Assembly: GCF_020880975.1 (NCBI RefSeq)
Contig: NZ_JAJIWP010000003.1
Span: 186,001 to 250,000, forward strand
Reading direction: 5' to 3'
Length of the DNA: 64,000 nucleotides
Origin: Mucilaginibacter sp. UR6-1
GTDB taxonomy: Bacteria; Bacteroidota; Bacteroidia; Sphingobacteriales; Sphingobacteriaceae
The notes below the pieces were generated by a model. It did no database searches. It worked only from the letters and a program-made list of their open reading frames with translations, and was not told the origin of the DNA. This document shows positions 62,218 through 64,000 of this stretch, piece after piece; the stretch's first letter is position 1, and every line of letters starts with the position of its first letter. Made by a program: the position numbers and the translations under genes.

Positions 62218-64000
62218 ATGAAGATATCATACAACTGGCTAAAGAATTTCATAGATACAGATAAAACTCCCGAAGAAATATCGCGGATATTAACAGGCAC
62301 CGGCCTTGAGGTGGAGAGCCTTGAAAAGGTGCAGGCCGTTCCCGGTGGCCTGGAGGGCCTGGTAATAGGTTATGTAAAAACCTGCGCCAACCACACCAAC
62401 TCTGATCACCTGCATGTAACTACCGTTGATGTTGGCGGTGCCGAAGACCTGCATATTGTTTGCGGCGCTGCAAACGTTGCCGCCGGCCAAAAAGTTGTGG
62501 TAGCTACGGTGGGCACTACGGTTTACCCAACATCAGGCGAACCGTTTACTATCAAAAAATCAAAAATAAGGGGAGAGCTCTCTGAGGGCATGATATGCGC
62601 TGAGGATGAAATAGGCTTAGGCACTTCGCACGAAGGTATCATGATACTGAGTGATGATGCCGTGGTAGGCACACCTGCCAAAGCGCACTTTAAACTGAAT
62701 GATGATTACCTGTACGAGATAGGCTTAACCCCTAACCGTGCCGATGCGGCATCGCACCTGGGTACCGCGCGGGATATAGCCGCCTTTTTAAAGATCGGTT
62801 TAAAAAAACCTGATGTTTCGGCTTTTAAGATGGATGATAACAGCCGGGTTATTAATGTAACGGTTGATAACAGTGAAGCTACGCCGCGTTACAGCGGTGT
62901 AACTATAACCGGTTTGGAAGTAAAAGAATCGCCAAAATGGTTAAAAGAAAAACTGGCGGTTATCGGCATACGCAGCATCAATAATATTGTGGATGTTACC
63001 AATTATGTACTCCATGATTTGGGGCAGCCCCTGCACGCGTTTGATGCGGACAAAATAGCCGGTGGCAAAGTAGTAGTAAAAACTACTGCCGAAGGTACCT
63101 TATTTAAAACGCTTGACGGTGTGGAGCGCAAACTATCAGCAGATGACCTGATGATATGCAGCGAAACCGAACCGATGTGCATTGCCGGTGTATTTGGCGG
63201 TATTGATTCGGGTGTTAGCGAGGGTACAACCAATATATTTTTAGAGAGCGCTTACTTTAACCCGGTATGGGTGCGTAAAACGGCTAAAAGGCATGGTTTA
63301 AAAACGGATTCTTCTTTCCGTTTTGAGCGTGGCACCGATCCTGATCATACGGTTTATGCGCTTAAACGTGCCGCGCTGCTGATACAGGAAGTTGCCGGCG
63401 GAAAAATATCATCAGATGTGGTTAATATTTACCCTGCACCTGTTGCACCCTTTGCCGTTGAGTTATCATACAAAAATACTACAAGACTTATTGGGAAGGA
63501 TATTCCGCATAGCGAGATAAAAAGCATCATTGAGGCGTTGGATATTGAAGTGGTTGCCGAAACAGTAGAAGGCCTTTCATTAAAAGTACCGCCTTACCGT
63601 GTTGACGTAACCCGCGAGGTTGACGTGATAGAGGAAGTACTTCGCATCTACGGTTATAACAACATTGAGATACCTACGCAGATCAGGGCATCTCTTAATA
63701 CATCGCAACGCCCGGAAAAAGACACGGTTCAAAATCTTTTGTCGGATTTGCTGACCGCTAACGGCTTTAATGAGATATTATCAAACTCGCTGACTAAATC
63801 AGCATATTCAGATGATCTGGACAGCGCGGTTAAGATATTGAACCCGCTTAGCAGTGATCTGGATGTGATGCGCCAAACACTGCTGTATTCAGGTTTGGAA
63901 GCTGTAGCTTATAATCAGAACCGTAAAAATGCCGACCTGAAACTTTACGAATTTGGCAAGGTGTACAGCCTGGCCGATGATAAGTACAACGAGGTGCAAC
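62218..64000 (+). CDS. pheT: phenylalanyl-tRNA synthetase beta subunit, 5' part (3' end outside window)
   Basis: Beta chain of the alpha2beta2 enzyme that charges tRNA-Phe. The frame is open to the window end (594 codons). The start MKISYNWLKNFIDTDKTPEE is typical. An EMAP/tRNA-binding domain spans about 40-155 (VIGYVKTCANHTNSDHLHV, VCGAANVAAGQKV), followed by the B3/B4 editing module (about 210-400, SINNIVDVTNYVLHDLGQP) and the B5 domain (PPYRVDVTREVDVIEEVLR). The last part with the B8 domain lies beyond the window. pheS is not adjacent upstream. Confidence 0.97.
   Translation, partial: MKISYNWLKNFIDTDKTPEEISRILTGTGLEVESLEKVQAVPGGLEGLVIGYVKTCANHTNSDHLHVTTVDVGGAEDLHIVCGAANVAAGQKVVVATVGTTVYPTSGEPFTIKKSKIRGELSEGMICAEDEIGLGTSHEGIMILSDDAVVGTPAKAHFKLNDDYLYEIGLTPNRADAASHLGTARDIAAFLKIGLKKPDVSAFKMDDNSRVINVTVDNSEATPRYSGVTITGLEVKESPKWLKEKLAVIGIRSINNIVDVTNYVLHDLGQPLHAFDADKIAGGKVVVKTTAEGTLFKTLDGVERKLSADDLMICSETEPMCIAGVFGGIDSGVSEGTTNIFLESAYFNPVWVRKTAKRHGLKTDSSFRFERGTDPDHTVYALKRAALLIQEVAGGKISSDVVNIYPAPVAPFAVELSYKNTTRLIGKDIPHSEIKSIIEALDIEVVAETVEGLSLKVPPYRVDVTREVDVIEEVLRIYGYNNIEIPTQIRASLNTSQRPEKDTVQNLLSDLLTANGFNEILSNSLTKSAYSDDLDSAVKILNPLSSDLDVMRQTLLYSGLEAVAYNQNRKNADLKLYEFGKVYSLADDKYNEVQ

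Overview
The window is a chromosomal stretch of a Bacteroidota bacterium, most likely a member of the Sphingobacteriaceae close to Mucilaginibacter or Pedobacter. The evidence is a SusC/SusD pair, the gliding-motility lipoprotein GldD, Bacteroidota-only families (DUF2480, DUF3109, DUF6427, a TonB-plug/MG2 protein), exact TAnnTTTG promoter boxes (the Bacteroidota -7 element) and no clear Shine-Dalgarno sequences. Genus is an inference from gene content only. The window opens inside gltX and closes inside pheT. No phage, transposase, CRISPR array, rRNA or tRNA was seen.

Layout. 1-3.5 kb: gltX end, lptB, a GH3-family protein. 3.5-4 kb: a repeat-rich spacer with a perfect 28-bp inverted repeat. 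4-6 kb: a 36-residue membrane microprotein, an LpxH-like phosphoesterase and a glycosyltransferase. 6-8.6 kb (minus): a receiver-only response regulator, then PPTase-lipB-GDSL esterase in overlapping order. 8.7-12.6 kb: a small lipoprotein candidate, dcd, an MG2/TonB-plug protein, clpS. 12.7-16.4 kb: ilvE, an S41 peptidase, and a secreted ABM-domain protein with tryptophan 2,3-dioxygenase. 16.4-18.5 kb: a 44-bp perfect palindrome, a fluoride riboswitch, a CLC-F-type fluoride exporter and a universal stress protein. 18.6-22.6 kb: a SerB-like phosphatase fused to a gutted phosphoglycerate dehydrogenase with an ACT domain, a carboxypeptidase-regulatory-like protein, and P5C dehydrogenase.

22.6-32.6 kb (minus) is the main accessory-looking unit: susC, susD, a 1192-residue VCBS/ASPIC lipoprotein and a vanadium-haloperoxidase/PAP2-type lipoprotein, with a hairpin between susD and the VCBS gene. 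32.8-38.2 kb: aroE and gldD (4-bp overlap), then a 319-bp segment with one small membrane-protein gene flanked by a 65-bp perfect duplication of the gldD 3' end, an MBL hydrolase, a LolC/E-like permease, a COG3650-like lipoprotein, rbfA and an M23-type protein. 39-47.5 kb: serine dehydratase, DUF6427, purQ-coaX-outer membrane protein-lptC, and a PpiD-like chaperone. 47.5-52.8 kb: DUF2480, DUF3108, DUF3109, a PLDc_N protein, gmd and a Wzi-like protein. 52.8-64 kb: GH15, dxs, scpA, glyA, a PAS/GAF hybrid histidine kinase and the start of pheT.

Themes are envelope biogenesis (lptB, lptC, the LpxH-like enzyme, the LolC/E-like permease, gmd/Wzi), serine and one-carbon metabolism (SerB fusion, sdaA, glyA) and housekeeping enzymes. 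The items most worth following up are the SusCD-VCBS-haloperoxidase locus, the SerB/PGDH fusion that lost its NAD domain, the recent-looking insertion/duplication behind gldD, and the fluoride riboswitch with its exporter.
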